Below are positions 63,401 to 64,000 of a stretch of 64,000 bases of DNA, one piece after another (within the stretch, counting starts at the first letter, position 1; each line of letters begins with the position of its first letter). The DNA comes from Flavobacterium panici (GTDB lineage Bacteria; Bacteroidota; Bacteroidia; Flavobacteriales; Flavobacteriaceae), in contig NZ_CAIJDE010000049.1 of the NCBI RefSeq assembly GCF_903819335.1, forward strand, positions 62,001 through 126,000. The letters are read 5' to 3'. Made by a program: the position numbers and the translations under genes. The notes beneath the pieces were generated by a model. It saw nothing but the letters and a program-made list of their open reading frames with translations, did not search any database and was not told the DNA's origin.

Positions 63401-64000
63401 ATACGCTTCCTGCAGATATGTCTGCTGAAACAGCAAAAGATGACAAAAACAGCATTTATCCTGATAGTGAAGAAATATTTGCAGATCATTTTAAACTGTA
63501 TTACAAAGATGGACTTCCAGAAGTTGAATATGCTGCTATTGATGACATTATTGATAATGGCACAGATAATTTGACTTCGATTGTTAAAATTAAAGAATAC
63601 AAAGTCTTAAGCAGTGGTCAGGAAATAAAAATTTCATTAACAGAAGACAACAAAAAAAAGTATGACGGTGGAATCCTGACTATTGGAGATCAAAATTATG
63701 TTGTAAAGAGCATTGAAGTTGTTACCAAAACAGTAGGTCTTGATAAAGTATTTGATTACGCACTAATTGAAATCTTGAAAAAAGAAGTCAGCGACAGTGT
63801 TCACGCAGATGGAGATGCCACAATAGATTCTGATCAAATTAAATCAATTCAGATGCCTGAAAACAGATTGTGTACTCTTGTACAGAATATGCAGTCATCT
63901 TGTAACTGGCATAAACCGGGAATTGATTTTAAAGTTGAATACCCAGCTTATCTTAATGAGATTCATCGTGAAGTTATTCAGCCAAAAAGCGAAAACACAA
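60478..64000 (+). CDS. Very large VWA-domain protein, C-terminus beyond the window
   Basis: An open frame from 60478 to the window edge, at least 1174 residues. Residues 16-210 form a von Willebrand A domain: the MIDAS motif DESGS gives Asp23, Ser25 and Ser27 (VVDESGSIS), with a later VVTDGVQ segment completing the metal site. It is followed by a strand-rich region (about 230-360) and long segments with no recognised family, including SRGVDSTKGIHLRWMLTGKL (about 350-369). It has no signal peptide. It starts 13 nt after the giant gene, so the two are co-transcribed. A metal-dependent adhesion or assembly role is plausible. No stop is seen, so length and C-terminal domain are unknown. Confidence 0.8.
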   Translation, partial: MSSINLQESQLSGCEKYIAIVVDESGSISSNEAQQIRGGLTSFINSHTQSNITLSLIGMSNSDTAVRPDNVIQKKIADNKQDFLNWITLFGQGRVTVQSDYWASGLNEVRNLAVTPDIVFVVTDGVQVNNSQFLKDIFTELNLKSQVFVYGVTSEIGSENELTTPLNTFLGREPKLKSNKLTALDSDYLRVPDFSTLEIELNQLITDLNNAQTGCISNVSIIENKIVYPVLKKGKKVKEAAGSLTLRNKSRVPLTLSAGTRIHQKSSLNGLIFRLQNAVTIPGSGQVDAAVRIEGKPLTLGNSTAPIFLDNVKNNAGFSINFNVGKGSAVIDIDSSKTNLQSTYLQIAAAGSRGVDSTKGIHLRWMLTGKLGEKHLPKGDLYTGEILNHNKPDDFVKVYRAPYIKKTHVLDLSEKPNVVDNQKALWIYKPLNSTRSIYVTFHNVTKYKSVKLAIDPLVNPADFIQAYGNNLIEIENKSELFFAAELNFSSVNTSSKVRLETLSVAENNFIAEKKVSNRKTYSSSQIDNIRLVSENGKSIRLKADKCLLHSINFEFYSDFITQTNTTGDWTLKGKYALSDDDTKVFEQLEPKLNAVHGKWLKYNEDDYVNIANYKDKWNRLTIPTDESDKNIKQILNQYLELSKKADNPTASEIINFGDLDAGRTLTEEEKLDEDKFTRISYLELLNIAANDYHIARMLGLGCIDMDDEVLSGEFVYLTEYTTLGDLDGAGAKERQHLSMSIPTSLNTERQSLPVQLNKIVPGLNMDSDESQTASITDPEGYSFDGKKRYVSLFMDDVMDYDVSKDHKDFFKSPEEYDGSTFTFPVYVGVDYKVEELDDNWVKPELSHDIEYKNVNKNLEESNYESVPIIIPESGKSIINIRQKEVGEKNYIYQGYGINIFSRATTGRQISIKSDIKPANNLMPPSNINSLLITDESPLMFTSASEQERLGKITGTDKTLVRILFDYYSAQELTNYTLPADMSAETAKDDKNSIYPDSEEIFADHFKLYYKDGLPEVEYAAIDDIIDNGTDNLTSIVKIKEYKVLSSGQEIKISLTEDNKKKYDGGILTIGDQNYVVKSIEVVTKTVGLDKVFDYALIEILKKEVSDSVHADGDATIDSDQIKSIQMPENRLCTLVQNMQSSCNWHKPGIDFKVEYPAYLNEIHREVIQPKSENT

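Noticed and set aside
40380..64000. Contractile injection system or R-type tailocin
   Set aside because: No sheath, tube, spike, baseplate or AAA ATPase protein is visible in 23 kb; only a fibre-like protein and lysis genes support a phage origin.

Overview
The window reads as a chromosomal accessory region of a Flavobacterium-like Bacteroidota. The DNA is AT-rich, promoters fit the Bacteroidota -33 TTTG / -7 TAnnTTTG pattern, and there is a periplasmic-TPR/AraC membrane regulator and an S9A prolyl oligopeptidase of a type common in the phylum. No tRNA, rRNA, CRISPR array or insertion sequence was recognised.

Region 1 (1-25776, minus strand) is a hybrid NRPS/PKS operon. In transcription order it encodes SbnA- and SbnB-like enzymes making 2,3-diaminopropionate, a TauD/SyrP-like oxygenase, a fused ABC peptide exporter, a large MacB/FtsX-type permease, a reducing type I PKS (KS-AT-DH-ER-KR-ACP), an NRPS with a fatty-acyl-AMP ligase loading module (FAAL-T-C-A-T-E), a second NRPS (C-A-T-E) and the start of a third that leaves the window. 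Adenylation pocket residues read by eye suggest Gln-like then Asn-like, both epimerised: a lipopeptide beginning acyl-D-Gln-D-Asn. No module seen here obviously uses diaminopropionate.

Region 2 (26389-30300, minus strand) is a compact RiPP operon: radical SAM/SPASM enzyme, a 49-residue precursor ending SSCCFGSGH, an intrinsic terminator, an LPLAT/LpxL-like acyltransferase-fold protein and an M50 membrane metalloprotease. Precursor length, the C-terminal GSGH and the rSAM plus M50 pair match the Bacillus epipeptide system (YydFGH/EpeXEP). Its promoter is architecturally identical to that of the NRPS operon: twin ATTTATAAAT palindromes 21 bp apart, 14 bp before the -33 box.

Region 3 (30755-38120, plus strand) is a second RiPP locus: split LanB dehydratase, TPR-AraC regulator, a 49-residue GG-leader precursor whose core has Ser/Thr but no Cys, and a secreted prolyl oligopeptidase. 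There is no LanC, so the product is more likely a dehydroamino-acid peptide than a lanthipeptide. A GH2 glycosidase (38261-40063) separates it from the next element.

Region 4 (40380-64000 and beyond) looks phage-derived but is not a normal prophage. An S24 repressor with an Ala-Gly cleavage site faces a rightward operon across paired operator-like dyads. Then come small early genes including a Mu-type DUF3164 protein (no transposase seen), a lysis cassette (membrane protein, CHAP endolysin, u-spanin-like lipoprotein), a 716-aa protein coupled to a 983-aa protein with a C-terminal EndoU-like RNase domain plus a probable immunity gene, a tail-fibre-like protein, a 2460-aa giant protein and a VWA-domain protein running off the end. 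No capsid, portal, terminase, sheath or tube gene is visible. I read this as a candidate damage-inducible, lysis-released toxin-delivery element that I cannot match to a known class.
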